Part shown: piece after piece, positions 43,564-53,117 of the stretch | How the letters are laid out: each line of letters starts with the position of its first letter | Position numbering within the stretch: position 1 is the stretch's first letter | Assembly: GCF_902506605.1 (NCBI RefSeq) | Contig: NZ_LR733979.1 | Span: forward strand, 1,623,712 to 1,687,711 | Reading direction: 5' to 3' | Length of the DNA stretch: 64,000 bases | Origin: Sphingomonas sp. AX6 | GTDB lineage: Bacteria > Pseudomonadota > Alphaproteobacteria > Sphingomonadales > Sphingomonadaceae | Program-made: the position numbers and the translations under genes | Notes under the pieces: model-generated | Seen by the model: only the letters and a program-made list of their open reading frames with translations | The model's database searches: none | Told to the model about the DNA's origin: nothing

Positions 43564-45522
43564 CTACTTCGCCCCCACCCGGTTCGCGACCAGATCGTCA
43601 ACCACCGCTGGATCGGCAAGCGTCGATATATCCCCCAGACTCGACACATCCCCTTCGGCGATCTTGCGAAGAATCCGCCGCATGATCTTGCCCGACCGCG
43701 TCTTGGGCAGGCCGGGTGCGAATTGCAGCGCGTCGGGGGTGGCGATCGGACCGATTTCCTGCCTGACCCATTGCCGCAATTCGTCGCGCAGCGCCTCGCT
43801 CGGCTCGGCCCGCGCGTTGAGCGTGACATAGGCATAGATGCCCTGCCCCTTCACATCATGGGGCATGCCGACGACTGCGGCCTCGGCCACCTTGGGATGC
43901 GAAACCAAGGCCGATTCGACCTCCGCCGTCCCCATACGGTGCCCGGATACGTTGATGACATCGTCCACCCGGCCGGTGATCCAGTAATAGCCGTCATCGT
44001 CGCGGCGGCAGCCGTCACCGGTGAAATATTTGCCTTTGTAGGTGGTGAAATAGGTCTGGAAGAACCGGTCGTGGTCGCCCCACACGGTGCGCATCTGGCC
44101 CGGCCAGCTTCGCGCGATCACCAGATTGCCGTCGGTGCTGCCGTGCAGCACCTGACCCTCGGCATCGACCAGTTGCGGATCGACGCCGGGCATGGGCAGC
44201 GTCGCACTGCCGGGCTTGAGCGCGGTCGCCCCCGGCATTGGCGCGATCATCGCGCCACCGGTTTCGGTCTGCCACCAGGTGTCGATGATCGGGCAGCGCC
44301 CCTCGCCCACCACGTCGTGATACCAACGCCACGCCTCCGGGTTGATCGGCTCGCCGACCGTGCCGAGCAGTTTCAGCGACGATCGGTCGGTGGCCTTCAC
44401 CGGCGCGTCGCCATCCTTCATCAGCGCGCGCAAGGCGGTCGGCGCGGTAAAGATCGTATGCACCTTGTGGCGATCCACCACTTGCCAGATGCGGCTGGCA
44501 TCGGGCCAGTTGGGCAGCCCTTCGTACATCAGCGTCGTCCCGCCATTCGCCAGCGGGCCGTAGAGGATATAGGTGTGCCCGGTCACCCAGCCGATGTCGG
44601 CGGCGCACCACCACACGTCGGCGGATTTCGGGCCGGGCCGATAATCGAAACACCATTCATGCGTGCACGCCGCCCAGAGCAGGTAACCGCCCGACGAATG
44701 CAGGACGCCCTTGGGCTTCCCCGTCGAGCCCGAGGTATAGAGGATGAACAGCGGGTCCTCCGCGCCCATCGCCTCTGCTGGGCAACTCGCGTCCACCGTC
44801 GCCGCGGCGTCGTGATACCAGACGTCGCGGCCTTCGGTCATTTCCACCGCACCGCCGGTCGCCTTGACGACGATCACCTTCTCCAGCGCAGGGGCACGTT
44901 TCGCGGCTTCATCGACATTGGCCTTGAGCGCGACGCGCTTGCCGCCGCGGCGTCCTTCATCGGCGGTCACCAGCACATGGCTATCGCAATCGGTGATGCG
45001 TCCCGCAAGCGCCTCAGGCGAAAAGCCGCCGAACACGACTGAATGGATCGCGCCGATCCGCGCGCAAGCCAGCACCGCAAACGCCGCTTCGGGGATCATC
45101 GGCATATAGATGGTGACGCGGTCGCCCTTCTCGACGCCCTGCCCCTTCAGGACATTGGCGAACCGGCAAACCTCTGCGTGCAACTGGGCGTAGGTGAAGC
45201 GCCGCGGCTCCTCGGACGGTTCGTCGGGTTCCCAGATGATCGCGACCTGATCGCCGCGCGTCTTCAGATGACGGTCGATGCAGTTGACCGCGACGTTCAG
45301 CTTGCCGTCGGCGAACCAGGAGATGTGGAAATCATCCTCGTCGAACGACCAGTCGCCCGCGATTTCGGGCCGCTTGATCCAGTCGAGCCGCTTCGCCTGT
45401 TCCAGCCAGAAGCTCCCCGGATCGGCCAGGCTGCGGCCGTAAAGCTGTTCGTATTTACCCGCATCGATCCTCGCCTTCGCCTGCCATTCGTCGGGGACGG
45501 GATAGAGTGCGGGGTCGGTCAT
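43564..45522 (-). CDS. acs: Acetyl-CoA synthetase
   Basis: Acs activates acetate with ATP and CoA. The 652-residue protein has the AMP-binding core [19 protein letters not shown] near residue 266, [28 protein letters not shown] and [17 protein letters not shown], and the C-terminal acetylation-site lysine in [10 protein letters not shown] near residue 611. ATG 45522 is preceded by CAGGAGAAACC; the longer open frame would run through an R6 repeat. It begins [20 protein letters not shown]. Confidence 0.96.
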   Translation of the reverse strand: MTDPALYPVPDEWQAKARIDAGKYEQLYGRSLADPGSFWLEQAKRLDWIKRPEIAGDWSFDEDDFHISWFADGKLNVAVNCIDRHLKTRGDQVAIIWEPDEPSEEPRRFTYAQLHAEVCRFANVLKGQGVEKGDRVTIYMPMIPEAAFAVLACARIGAIHSVVFGGFSPEALAGRITDCDSHVLVTADEGRRGGKRVALKANVDEAAKRAPALEKVIVVKATGGAVEMTEGRDVWYHDAAATVDASCPAEAMGAEDPLFILYTSGSTGKPKGVLHSSGGYLLWAACTHEWCFDYRPGPKSADVWWCAADIGWVTGHTYILYGPLANGGTTLMYEGLPNWPDASRIWQVVDRHKVHTIFTAPTALRALMKDGDAPVKATDRSSLKLLGTVGEPINPEAWRWYHDVVGEGRCPIIDTWWQTETGGAMIAPMPGATALKPGSATLPMPGVDPQLVDAEGQVLHGSTDGNLVIARSWPGQMRTVWGDHDRFFQTYFTTYKGKYFTGDGCRRDDDGYYWITGRVDDVINVSGHRMGTAEVESALVSHPKVAEAAVVGMPHDVKGQGIYAYVTLNARAEPSEALRDELRQWVRQEIGPIATPDALQFAPGLPKTRSGKIMRRILRKIAEGDVSSLGDISTLADPAVVDDLVANRVGAK

Positions 45523-45611
45523 GCCGGGTTTCTCCTGATTGCCGGGCAAGTGATGGCGCTCGCGCGGCCAGGCTGCAACCACAAACCCATCGGCCAATCG
45601 CCAACCCCACC

Positions 45612-45692
45612 CCGTTCGTGCTGAGCTTGTCGAAGCACTGTCCTTTCTTCGTGCCAAGAAGGACAATGCTTCGACAAGCTCAGCATGAACGG
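45612..45692. repeat. R6 palindromic intergenic element, copy 2
   Basis: CCCCGTTCGTGCTGAGCTTG plus TCGAAGCACTGTCC pairs with ATGCTTCGACAAGCTCAGCA plus TGAACGG. It is between acs and the exporter operon, which run in opposite directions away from it. Confidence 0.92.
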
Positions 45693-45724
45693 TCTTATTA
45701 TCAGCAATTTACCGCAGCTCTCCA

Positions 45725-45737
45725 GTAACAAGGTTAC
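45725..45737. promoter_or_regulatory. Operator-like dyad before the exporter operon
   Basis: GTAACAAGGTTAC is a perfect 5-bp dyad with a 3-bp centre, 57 bp before the TolC-like start. It is followed by the AT-rich stretch TTGCGACAATAAAACC, which could hold promoter elements. A regulator gene is not nearby. Confidence 0.3.
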
Positions 45738-45793
45738 AAATTGCGACAATAAAACCGTGGACGCTGGCGAAACCAGCCGCCATCCAAAGCGCC

Positions 45794-47269
45794 ATGAATC
45801 GCGTCCTGCCCCTTGCGCTGCTCAGCGCTGCGACCGCGTTGTCGGCCTGTACCGTCGGTCCGAACTATCGGCCCGCGACCACCGAATCTCTCGGCGTGCC
45901 CGATAGCTATTCGGTGGGCGATGCCGCCGCGCGTGAAGACCTGACCACGTGGTGGACCCGGTTCGACGATCCGATGCTCCAGCAACTGGCTGCAGAGGCA
46001 CGCACGACCAATCTCGATGTGGCGCAGGCCATCGCCCGGCTGCGTCAGGCACGCGAAGGGCTGGTGCAGAGCCGCGCGGACCTGCTCCCCAGCGTATCGG
46101 GATCGGGCGGCTATTCGCGGCGCGAACCGATCACCGGCGGTACCAGCACCACGACGCTTCCCGACGGGACGATCATCTCGACCGGTTCCGGTTCGAGCGA
46201 CAGCTTCTCGCTGGGCGCCGACGCAAGCTGGCAAGCCGACATTTTCGGCGGCAACCGCCGCGGGGTGGAGGCATCGCGCGCGGCGCTTGCGGCCGCAGGC
46301 TACGACTATGCCGCGATCCTGGTCGCGATCCAGGGAGAGATTGCGCGCAACTACATCCTTGCGCGCGCCAATCAGGCGCAGCTCGACAATGCGCGCGCGA
46401 CGCTCGCCATTCAGGACGACAATCTCGAAATCGCGGGTTTCCGCGTCCAGGCGGGGCTCGTCTCGTCGATCGACGTTGAACAGGCGCGCGTTCAGCGTGC
46501 GCAAACCGCGGCCTCCATCCCGAGCATCGAATCGGCCTATGCCAGCGCGGTCGCGCGGCTGGGGGTGTTGACCGGTCGTGCGCCGGGGGCATTGCGGACC
46601 CAGCTCGCCGCCGTCCGCCCGATCCCGACCGGCCCGGCCAGCGTCGGCGTCGGCATCCCCGCCGATACGCTGCGCCAGCGCCCCGACGTGCGCGTCGCCG
46701 AACGCAATCTGGCCGCCGCGGTCGCCCAGATCGGGGTTGCGGAGGCGCAACTCTATCCGCAATTGTCGCTGGGCGGATCGATCGACACCAGCGCGAACGC
46801 GCTCGACGCGATCGGGGACATCATCACGGGCCGCATCTTTTCCAACATCGCCCAGTTGATCTTCGACGCCGGGCGCACGCGCAGCCAGGTCCGCTCGCAA
46901 CAGGCCGCCGCCGACGCCGCACTCGCCAATTATCGGCAGACCGCACTGACGGCGCTGGAGGATGTCGAAAACGCCGTCGTCGCGCTCGACGCCGCCCAGC
47001 GTCGCGAACGCGAATTCGCCATCGCGCTCGACGCCGCAACCAACTCCGCCCTGCTCTCCCGCCTGCAATATCAGTCGGGGCTGACCGACTTCACCACGCT
47101 CAACCAGGTCGAATCGTCGTTGCTGTCCGCCCGCAACGGCGTGACGCAAGCGCGCGCCGATCAGGCGACGGCGCTGATCCAGCTCTACACCGCGCTTGGC
47201 GGCGGCTGGGATGAAACACAGATCACCGATCCGGCGCCCGTCGCCGTTTTAGTCGAAGGTTCGAACTGA
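45794..47269 (+). CDS. Outer-membrane factor lipoprotein, TolC/NodT family
   Basis: The 491-residue lipoprotein has lipobox LSACTVG near residue 16 and the family opening GPNYRPATTESLGVPDSY. Two repeated coiled-coil and strand units, each with a helix such as LQQLAAEARTTNLDVAQAIA, are typical of the TolC tunnel. It forms the outer channel of a tripartite exporter. It is the first gene of a four-gene operon with overlapping ends (ATG of the adaptor overlaps its stop). Confidence 0.93.
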   Translation: MNRVLPLALLSAATALSACTVGPNYRPATTESLGVPDSYSVGDAAAREDLTTWWTRFDDPMLQQLAAEARTTNLDVAQAIARLRQAREGLVQSRADLLPSVSGSGGYSRREPITGGTSTTTLPDGTIISTGSGSSDSFSLGADASWQADIFGGNRRGVEASRAALAAAGYDYAAILVAIQGEIARNYILARANQAQLDNARATLAIQDDNLEIAGFRVQAGLVSSIDVEQARVQRAQTAASIPSIESAYASAVARLGVLTGRAPGALRTQLAAVRPIPTGPASVGVGIPADTLRQRPDVRVAERNLAAAVAQIGVAEAQLYPQLSLGGSIDTSANALDAIGDIITGRIFSNIAQLIFDAGRTRSQVRSQQAAADAALANYRQTALTALEDVENAVVALDAAQRREREFAIALDAATNSALLSRLQYQSGLTDFTTLNQVESSLLSARNGVTQARADQATALIQLYTALGGGWDETQITDPAPVAVLVEGSN

Positions 47270-48669
47270 TGGCCGACGCACCCCAGCCCAAAATCGACGA
47301 ATTTCTGGGCGCGAACGAACGCCCGCGCTGGCAGCGCACGCTGAACAAGCCTTGGGTCAAATGGCCGCTGATCGCGGTGGGCGTGATCCTGCTCATCCTG
47401 CTCGCGATGCGATTATTTGGCGCGGAGGCGCAGACCGGTTACGCGACCGAGGATGTCGCCAATGGCAACCTGACCGTGACCGTGTCGGCAACGGGCAAGC
47501 TCGCGCCCACCGAACAGGTTCAGGTCGGCTCCGAATTGTCGGGCCTCGTCACGCAGGTGTTGGTCGATGTGAACGACCGGGTGACCGCGGGGCAAGCGCT
47601 CGCGCTGATCGACCCGTCGCAGCTCGACGACCAGATTCGTCAGGGCCAGGCCCAGGTCAACGCCAATCAGGCACAGGTCGCGCAGGCCCAGGCGACCCTT
47701 AGCGAATCGCGCGCCCAACTCGCCCGGTTCGAGGAAGTCAGCCGTCTGTCGGGCGGTCGCGTCCCCGCCCAGACCGAGCTTGAGGCTGCCCGCGCCGAAG
47801 TCGCGCGCGCCAACGCCGCGCTGCGCGTATCGCAGGCCAATGTCGTCGCCGCGCAAGCCGCGCTCAATTCGAACCAGACCCAGCGGTCGCGCGCGATCAT
47901 CCGCTCGCCGGTCAATGGCGTGGTGCTCGCGCGTCAGGTCGACGAGGGTCAGACCGTCGCCGCGTCGTTCAACACCCCGACCCTGTTCGTGATCGCGCAG
48001 GACCTGTCGCAGATGCAGCTCGAAGTCGCGATCGACGAAGCCGATGTCGGCCAGGTCACCGACGGCCAGCGTGCGACCTTCACCGTCGATGCGTTTCCGG
48101 GCCAGACCTTTCCGGCGCAGATCACGCGCGTCGATGTCGGTTCCAACCTGTCGGCACAGGCGGCGAGCTCGTCGTCGTCGACCACCGGCACTGCCACGAC
48201 CGCCAATCAGGTCGTCTCCTACGCCGCCGAATTGTCGGTGGCCAATGCCGAGCAACGCCTGCGCCCCGGCATGACCGCAACCGCAGAGATCGTGACCGTC
48301 GAAAAGCGCGGCGTATTGCTCGTCCCCAACGCGGCATTGCGCTTCACCCCCCAGGCGGCAGGGGCAGAAGAAGCCAAGGGCGGCGGCGGCATGGCGGGGG
48401 CACTTATCCCACGCGGGCGGCGCGGTGGACGTGGCGGCGCAGAGAAATCGGCCACCGTTGGCCGCGGCGCGCAGCAGACCGTCTATATCCTGGGTGCCGA
48501 GGGTCAGCCCGAACCGGTTCAGATCACCACTGGAGAGACCAACGGCGTCATGACCGAAGTGACCGACGGCAACCTGCGTCCCGGTGCAAAGATCATCACC
48601 GGACAATTCACCGGAGAGGGCGGCAACACCAAGGCAGGCAGCGGCGGGAGCGGCAAGCGTGGCGGATGA
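47269..48669 (+). CDS. Periplasmic adaptor protein, MacA/HlyD type
   Basis: The 466-residue protein has one N-terminal membrane helix (residues 32-46), a lipoyl-like domain with VSATGKLAPTEQVQVGSELS, a long hairpin coiled coil from about 120 to 210, and beta-barrel and membrane-proximal domains. A glycine-rich insert KGGGGMAGALIPRGRRGGRG near residues 370-385 is unusual. Adaptors of this family join an inner-membrane ABC pump to the outer channel. It overlaps both neighbours, so all are co-translated. Confidence 0.92.
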   Translation: MADAPQPKIDEFLGANERPRWQRTLNKPWVKWPLIAVGVILLILLAMRLFGAEAQTGYATEDVANGNLTVTVSATGKLAPTEQVQVGSELSGLVTQVLVDVNDRVTAGQALALIDPSQLDDQIRQGQAQVNANQAQVAQAQATLSESRAQLARFEEVSRLSGGRVPAQTELEAARAEVARANAALRVSQANVVAAQAALNSNQTQRSRAIIRSPVNGVVLARQVDEGQTVAASFNTPTLFVIAQDLSQMQLEVAIDEADVGQVTDGQRATFTVDAFPGQTFPAQITRVDVGSNLSAQAASSSSSTTGTATTANQVVSYAAELSVANAEQRLRPGMTATAEIVTVEKRGVLLVPNAALRFTPQAAGAEEAKGGGGMAGALIPRGRRGGRGGAEKSATVGRGAQQTVYILGAEGQPEPVQITTGETNGVMTEVTDGNLRPGAKIITGQFTGEGGNTKAGSGGSGKRGG

Positions 48670-49372
48670 GCCGATCATCACGCTTCGCGGCGTCACCAAG
48701 ACCTACGGCGAAGGCGCGACCGCGTTTCAGGCGCTGAAAGGCGTCGATCTCGACATTGCCGAGGGCGATTTCGTTGCTGTCATGGGTCCGTCGGGGTCGG
48801 GCAAATCGACGACGATGAACATGCTCGGTTGCCTCGACGTGCCGACCAACGGCAGCTTCCTGTTCAAAGGCGTAGAGGTCGGGCATCTCGACCGCGACCA
48901 GCGCGCCTTGCTCCGCCGCAAATATCTCGGCTTCGTGTTTCAGGGCTTCAACCTGCTCAGCCGCACCACCGCGCTGGAAAATGTCGAACTGCCTCTGGTG
49001 TACCGCGGCGAGGACAAGAAAACGCGCCACGATCTCGGCATGGCCGCGCTCGACAAGGTCGGGCTCGCCGATTGGTGGGATCATACCCCTGCCGAATTGT
49101 CCGGCGGCCAGCAACAGCGTGTCGCCATCGCCCGTGCGATCGTCACCAGCCCCGCGGTATTGCTGGCGGACGAACCCACCGGCAACCTCGACAGCGAACG
49201 ATCGGTGGAGATCATGCAATTGCTCTCCGGCCTCAACCGCGACAGCAACATCACCGTCTTGATGGTCACGCATGAGCCCGACATGGCCGCCTTCGCCCGC
49301 ACCCTCGTCCACTTCAAGGACGGACTGGTCGAGCGGATCGAGACCAACAAGAAAGTGCCGGAACCCGTCTGA
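48659..49372 (+). CDS. ABC transporter ATP-binding protein, MacB/LolD type
   Basis: The 237-residue ATPase has Walker A GPSGSGKSTT near residues 43-52, Q-loop FVFQGFNLLSRT, signature LSGGQQQRVAIARAI near 146-160, Walker B VLLADEPTGNLDS near 167-179 and the H-loop MVTHEPDMA. It begins with GTG 48659, overlapping the adaptor stop by 11 nt. It powers the exporter together with the permease in the next gene. In E. coli MacB the ATPase and permease are one chain; here they are two genes. Confidence 0.94.
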   Translation: MADEPIITLRGVTKTYGEGATAFQALKGVDLDIAEGDFVAVMGPSGSGKSTTMNMLGCLDVPTNGSFLFKGVEVGHLDRDQRALLRRKYLGFVFQGFNLLSRTTALENVELPLVYRGEDKKTRHDLGMAALDKVGLADWWDHTPAELSGGQQQRVAIARAIVTSPAVLLADEPTGNLDSERSVEIMQLLSGLNRDSNITVLMVTHEPDMAAFARTLVHFKDGLVERIETNKKVPEPV

Positions 49373-50580
49373 TGCTCGGCACCACTTTCCTCCTCGCGGT
49401 CCGCTCGATCCGGCGGCACATGCTGCGGTCGTTCCTGACGATCCTCGGCATCGTCATCGGCGTCGCCGCGGTCGTATCGATGGTGACGCTCGGCCGGGCC
49501 ACGACCCAGGCCGCCACCGATCAGGTCGCGTCGCTCGGCACCAACATCCTTCAGGTCCGCCCCGGCCAGGGCTTCGGTCGCGGCGGCGGCGGCCCGCGCC
49601 CGCCCGATTTCGACGTGAACGATGTACAGGCAATCCGCGATCAGGTCGCGGGCGTGACCGCCGTCGCCCCCCAGGCGCAATCGACCGCCACCGCCATCTA
49701 TAACGGTGCAAACTGGTCGACGACGATCAATGGCACCACCAACGCGTTTTTCGAAGTTCAGCCCTGGGAGCTGACGTCCGGCCGCACCTTCACACCGGCC
49801 GAGGAAGCGGCAGGGCGCGCGGTGTGCATCATCGGCAATACCGTCCAGCAGAACCTGTTCCGTGGCGGCGACGCGGTGGGGCAGCGCATCCGCCTGAACG
49901 ACATATCGTGCGACGTGATCGGCACACTGGAGACGCGCGGACAGGCGGGGTTCGGCGGCGATCAGGACGATACGGTCATCATGCCGATTAACACCGTCCA
50001 GCGCCGCCTGACCGGCAACCGCGATATCCGGCTGATGCTGGTCGGGTTCGACGCGGCCTATGACCCGGCAGTCGTCCAATCGTCGCTGACCGATCTGCTG
50101 CGCGAACGCCGCCGCATCCAGCCTGGGGCGGAGGATAATTTCAACATCTTCGACACCGCCCAGATCACCCAGACGCTGACCGGGGTCACCACTTTGCTCA
50201 CCAGCATCGTGACCGCAGTGGCGGGGATCAGCCTGGTCGTCGGCGGTATCGGCATCATGAACATCATGCTGGTGTCGGTGACCGAACGCACGCGAGAGAT
50301 CGGCATCCGCCTGGCGATCGGCGCGGTCGCGCGCGAAGTGCTGATGCAATTCCTTGTCGAGGCGATCGTGCTGTCGATGCTCGGCGGGCTGGTCGGGCTG
50401 CTGCTGGCGCAGATCGTCATCGCGGTACTGACCCCGCTGATGCAGGTACCGTTTATCTTCGATCTTCAGATCAACATCATCGCCTTTGCGATATCGGCGG
50501 TGATCGGGGTGGTGTTCGGCTTCTTCCCGGCACGGCGTGCGGCGTCACTCAATCCGATTGATGCGCTGAGGCACGAGTAA
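49372..50580 (+). CDS. ABC transporter permease, MacB type
   Basis: The 402-residue membrane protein has an N-terminal helix (SFLTILGIVIGVAAVVSMVT), a large periplasmic domain of about 230 residues, and three C-terminal helices after residue 275 (VVGGIGIMNIMLVSVTERTR). The SVTERTREIGIRLAIGA segment is the coupling motif of this family. It is the mechanotransmission permease of the MacB type and exports peptides, macrolides or lipids. The actual cargo is unknown. A terminal glycine-rich GRGGGGPRPPD loop near residue 66 is unusual. Confidence 0.93.
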   Translation: MLGTTFLLAVRSIRRHMLRSFLTILGIVIGVAAVVSMVTLGRATTQAATDQVASLGTNILQVRPGQGFGRGGGGPRPPDFDVNDVQAIRDQVAGVTAVAPQAQSTATAIYNGANWSTTINGTTNAFFEVQPWELTSGRTFTPAEEAAGRAVCIIGNTVQQNLFRGGDAVGQRIRLNDISCDVIGTLETRGQAGFGGDQDDTVIMPINTVQRRLTGNRDIRLMLVGFDAAYDPAVVQSSLTDLLRERRRIQPGAEDNFNIFDTAQITQTLTGVTTLLTSIVTAVAGISLVVGGIGIMNIMLVSVTERTREIGIRLAIGAVAREVLMQFLVEAIVLSMLGGLVGLLLAQIVIAVLTPLMQVPFIFDLQINIIAFAISAVIGVVFGFFPARRAASLNPIDALRHE

Positions 50581-50599
50581 CACCCATCCCGTCAGAAAC

Positions 50600-50730
50600 C
50601 CGTTTGTTTCGAGCGAAGTCGAGAAACGTGACCAAAACGTCCAAACCACGTTTCTCGACTTCCGTCATTGACGGAAGTTTATCCTGAGCGCCCGCCCTGA
50701 GGGCAGTCGAAGGGCTCGAAACAAGCGGCT
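50600..50730. repeat. R7 palindromic element, copy 2, interrupted by another palindromic sequence
   Basis: The left arm CCGTTTGTTTCGAGCGAAGT and the start of the right arm CGTTTCTCGACTTC match R7, but the right arm is then split by about 50 bp (CGTCATTGACGGAAG..., containing ACTTCCGTCATTGACGGAAG and CCTGAGGGCAGTCGAAGGG) before CTCGAAACAAGCGG resumes. The insert is a different repeat type. Confidence 0.8.
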
Positions 50731-50754
50731 GTTGGGGAGTTGGTCTGATTATCC

Positions 50755-51615
50755 TCACCCCGCGAACTGCAACAACCCCAGCCCGGCCACCAGCGTCGCC
50801 GCCGCCGCGATCCTTCGCGCGCCGAGCCCTTCCTTCAGGACATGCGCGCCCATCAGCGCCGCCCACAACACCGCCGTCTCGCGCAGCGCCGACACCTTTG
50901 CCGCCTCGACAAAGCTCATCGCATAGAGCGCCGATCCGAACGACAGGATCGACAGCGCCCCCGCCGCGACCCCGTACCGCCATTTGTCCCGCACCGCCGC
51001 AACCAATGCGCGCCGCCGCGTTCCGACCGCGAGGATCGTCACGCAAATCCAGTCGACCAGAAACAGCCACACGATGAAGGTGAAGGGGTCGGGCGCGATC
51101 CGTACCCCGCGTGCATCCGCGACGTTGTAAAGCGCCACCCCGATCGCCGTCCCGCCTGCCCAGAACAGCGCCCGCCCGCTCGGATGCGCGGCATAGCCCA
51201 CGCCCTTGGGCGGCAGCGTGAACACGATCACCGATGCGGTCGCGACCACCAGCCCTAACCAACCCCAGACGCTGAGCCCCTCACCCAGCAGAAGCAACGC
51301 ACCGATCGCGGTCAGCAGTGGGGCTAGCCCGCGCATCACCGGAAACACCAGCGATAGATCGCCTGCCTGCATCGCCCGGATCAAACAATATTGGTAAAAG
51401 AAATGCGCCGGAACCGCGATGGCAAGCGCGGTCCAGGTCGCGGCATCGGGCGGGGCCACAATGAACGCGGAAGGCAGGATCATCAGCGCCGCACTGCTCG
51501 ACAGGATCGCCCGCCCGACCAGAATGTCGGACCCCATCTTCACCGCCAGATTGGCGAACGCCAGCGTCACTGCCGAGAACAAACCCAGCGCGATCGCCAA
51601 CCCCGCACTATCCAT
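50755..51615 (-). CDS. DMT superfamily (EamA) transporter
   Basis: The 286-residue protein has ten hydrophobic helices in two EamA-like halves, with AFANLAVKMGSDILVGRAIL, PVMRGLAPLLTAIGALLLLG and the second half KVSALRETAVLWAALMGAHV. EamA carriers move metabolites across the inner membrane. I selected ATG 51615, which overlaps the nucleotidyltransferase stop by 8 nt; the TTG at 51627 is an alternative. It ends a molybdenum-enzyme operon, but its substrate is unknown. Confidence 0.85.
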   Translation of the reverse strand: MDSAGLAIALGLFSAVTLAFANLAVKMGSDILVGRAILSSSAALMILPSAFIVAPPDAATWTALAIAVPAHFFYQYCLIRAMQAGDLSLVFPVMRGLAPLLTAIGALLLLGEGLSVWGWLGLVVATASVIVFTLPPKGVGYAAHPSGRALFWAGGTAIGVALYNVADARGVRIAPDPFTFIVWLFLVDWICVTILAVGTRRRALVAAVRDKWRYGVAAGALSILSFGSALYAMSFVEAAKVSALRETAVLWAALMGAHVLKEGLGARRIAAAATLVAGLGLLQFAG

Positions 51616-52207
51616 GTGGACGCGCAAGCGCGCGGAGCGCCGCCAGATCCTCGGGCGTGTCGATGTCGATCAATTCTGCCGGGGACGTGACGACATGCCG
51701 CCCGCGCGCAATCAGGTCGCGCGCGCCGCGATCCCCCGACAATTGCTTGAGGGCATCGAAATGCGCCGCACCGAACAGAGCGGGCGGGCTCGGCTTCACG
51801 CCGTCGCTCGATGCAACGACGGCATCGTCGCCTTCCGCCTCGTCGATCAGGCGATAGAGTTGCGCGGCGGTCACTCGCGGCATGTCCGCCAGCGCGATCA
51901 TGGCGGCGGCGGCACCCCGCCGTGCGGCTTCGGCAACGCCCAATCGCACCGATCGTGCCTGCCCTTCCTCGGGCATATCATTGACGATCACGTCATAGCC
52001 CCGCACCCCGAAATCAAGATGGGTCTCCAGCGTCACCGCAACTCGGAAGGCGAAGGGCATATCCTCGAATGCGGTGACCGCATGAAAGGCGAGCGGTTTG
52101 CCCAGATAGGGCTCGGCCAGCTTGTCCGTCTCGCCGAACCGCACCGAACGCCCGGCAGCGAGCAGGATCAGCGCAGTGGTTTCAGGCCGGATGGGCGGCG
52201 GGTTCAT
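51608..52207 (-). CDS. MobA/MocA-like nucleotidyltransferase
   Basis: The 199-residue protein has the GT-A type NTP-binding start ILLAAGRSVRFGETDKLAEP near residues 13-32 and ALADMPRVTAAQLYRL near 103. Proteins such as MocA and MobA attach CMP or GMP to molybdopterin. Its position beside xdhC and a molybdenum hydroxylase points to making the cytidylated cofactor for that enzyme. The 5' end overlaps xdhC by 26 nt. Which nucleotide it uses is not proven. Confidence 0.85.
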   Translation of the reverse strand: MNPPPIRPETTALILLAAGRSVRFGETDKLAEPYLGKPLAFHAVTAFEDMPFAFRVAVTLETHLDFGVRGYDVIVNDMPEEGQARSVRLGVAEAARRGAAAAMIALADMPRVTAAQLYRLIDEAEGDDAVVASSDGVKPSPPALFGAAHFDALKQLSGDRGARDLIARGRHVVTSPAELIDIDTPEDLAALRALARPHG

Positions 52208-53117
52208 TCAACGCTTTCACCATGCCGGCGGCGATCGACAAAGCGATTTCCGACGGCCCGATCGCGCCGATGGCCAGCCCCGCCGGGCCTTCGATCCGCG
52301 CCAGCGCATCGCTGTCGAACCCCGCCGCCGCCAACCGTTCCAGCCGTGCCGCATGGCTCTTGCGCGATCCCAGCGCCGCGACATAGCCAGTGGGCGCGCG
52401 GAGGCCTGCGATCAGCGCCGGATCGTCGATCTTGGGATCATGGCTCAGCGTTACTACCGCGCTCGCCGCATCGGGTTTCAGGTCGGCTAGCGCCTCGTCG
52501 GGCCAGCGATCGTCTAGCGTGACGCCGGGAAAGCGTTCCTCGGTCAGGAACCGTCCGCGCGGATCGATCACCGTCACTTCGATGCCCATGGCGCGCGCGA
52601 TGCCGCACAGGCTTTGCGCGATCTGGACCGCACCGATCACGAACAACCGGCGGGGCGGCAGATAGCGGTTGATGAAATTGTCGGCGCGTTCGAACCGCCC
52701 GATCCGGCTATAGCCTTCGAGGAGGTCGGTGGTGATGTGGATCGACTCGCCCTTGGCCGCGCAGGCTGCGATTTCGTCGAAGAATTGAGGCGGAAACCCG
52801 CCCTCGCCGACACGCTGCACGGCGACCAAGATTTCGCCGCCGCACGGCAGCCCGACTTCCCACGCCGCCGCGTCCGCCACGCCATAATGTTTGAGCGCGA
52901 ACTTGCCCGTCTCGATCACCTCGGCCGCCGTCGCCAGCACATCGCCCTCGACGCAACCGCCCGACACCGATCCTTCGAACCGCCCGTCTTCGTGAACCAG
53001 CATGTGGCTACCACGCGGGCGCGGTGCCGACCCCCAGGTCGACACGACGGTCGCCAGCGCCAAATTTTGTCCACGCCAGTCGCGCGCGGCGTCCAAAATG
53101 CCCCCATGGTCGCTCAT
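52182..53117 (-). CDS. XdhC/CoxI family molybdenum cofactor insertion protein
   Basis: The 311-residue protein has the XdhC N-terminal domain (GSAPRPRGSHMLVHEDGRFE, SGGCVEGDVLATA) and a C-terminal Rossmann domain (LFVIGAVQIAQSLCGIARAM, TLSHDPKIDDPALIAG). XdhC binds and sulfurates the molybdenum cofactor and places it in xanthine-dehydrogenase-like enzymes. ATG 53117 overlaps the stop of the large subunit (ATGA), and an open frame further upstream lies within that subunit gene. Confidence 0.92.
   Translation of the reverse strand: MSDHGGILDAARDWRGQNLALATVVSTWGSAPRPRGSHMLVHEDGRFEGSVSGGCVEGDVLATAAEVIETGKFALKHYGVADAAAWEVGLPCGGEILVAVQRVGEGGFPPQFFDEIAACAAKGESIHITTDLLEGYSRIGRFERADNFINRYLPPRRLFVIGAVQIAQSLCGIARAMGIEVTVIDPRGRFLTEERFPGVTLDDRWPDEALADLKPDAASAVVTLSHDPKIDDPALIAGLRAPTGYVAALGSRKSHAARLERLAAAGFDSDALARIEGPAGLAIGAIGPSEIALSIAAGMVKALNEPAAHPA

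Noticed and set aside
43264..45042. 592-codon plus-strand open frame
   Set aside because: It is antisense to acs and runs through two repeat elements; it has no recognisable motifs.
45734..47149. 471-codon minus-strand open frame
   Set aside because: It is antisense to the TolC-like gene, whose lipobox and repeat pattern are convincing.
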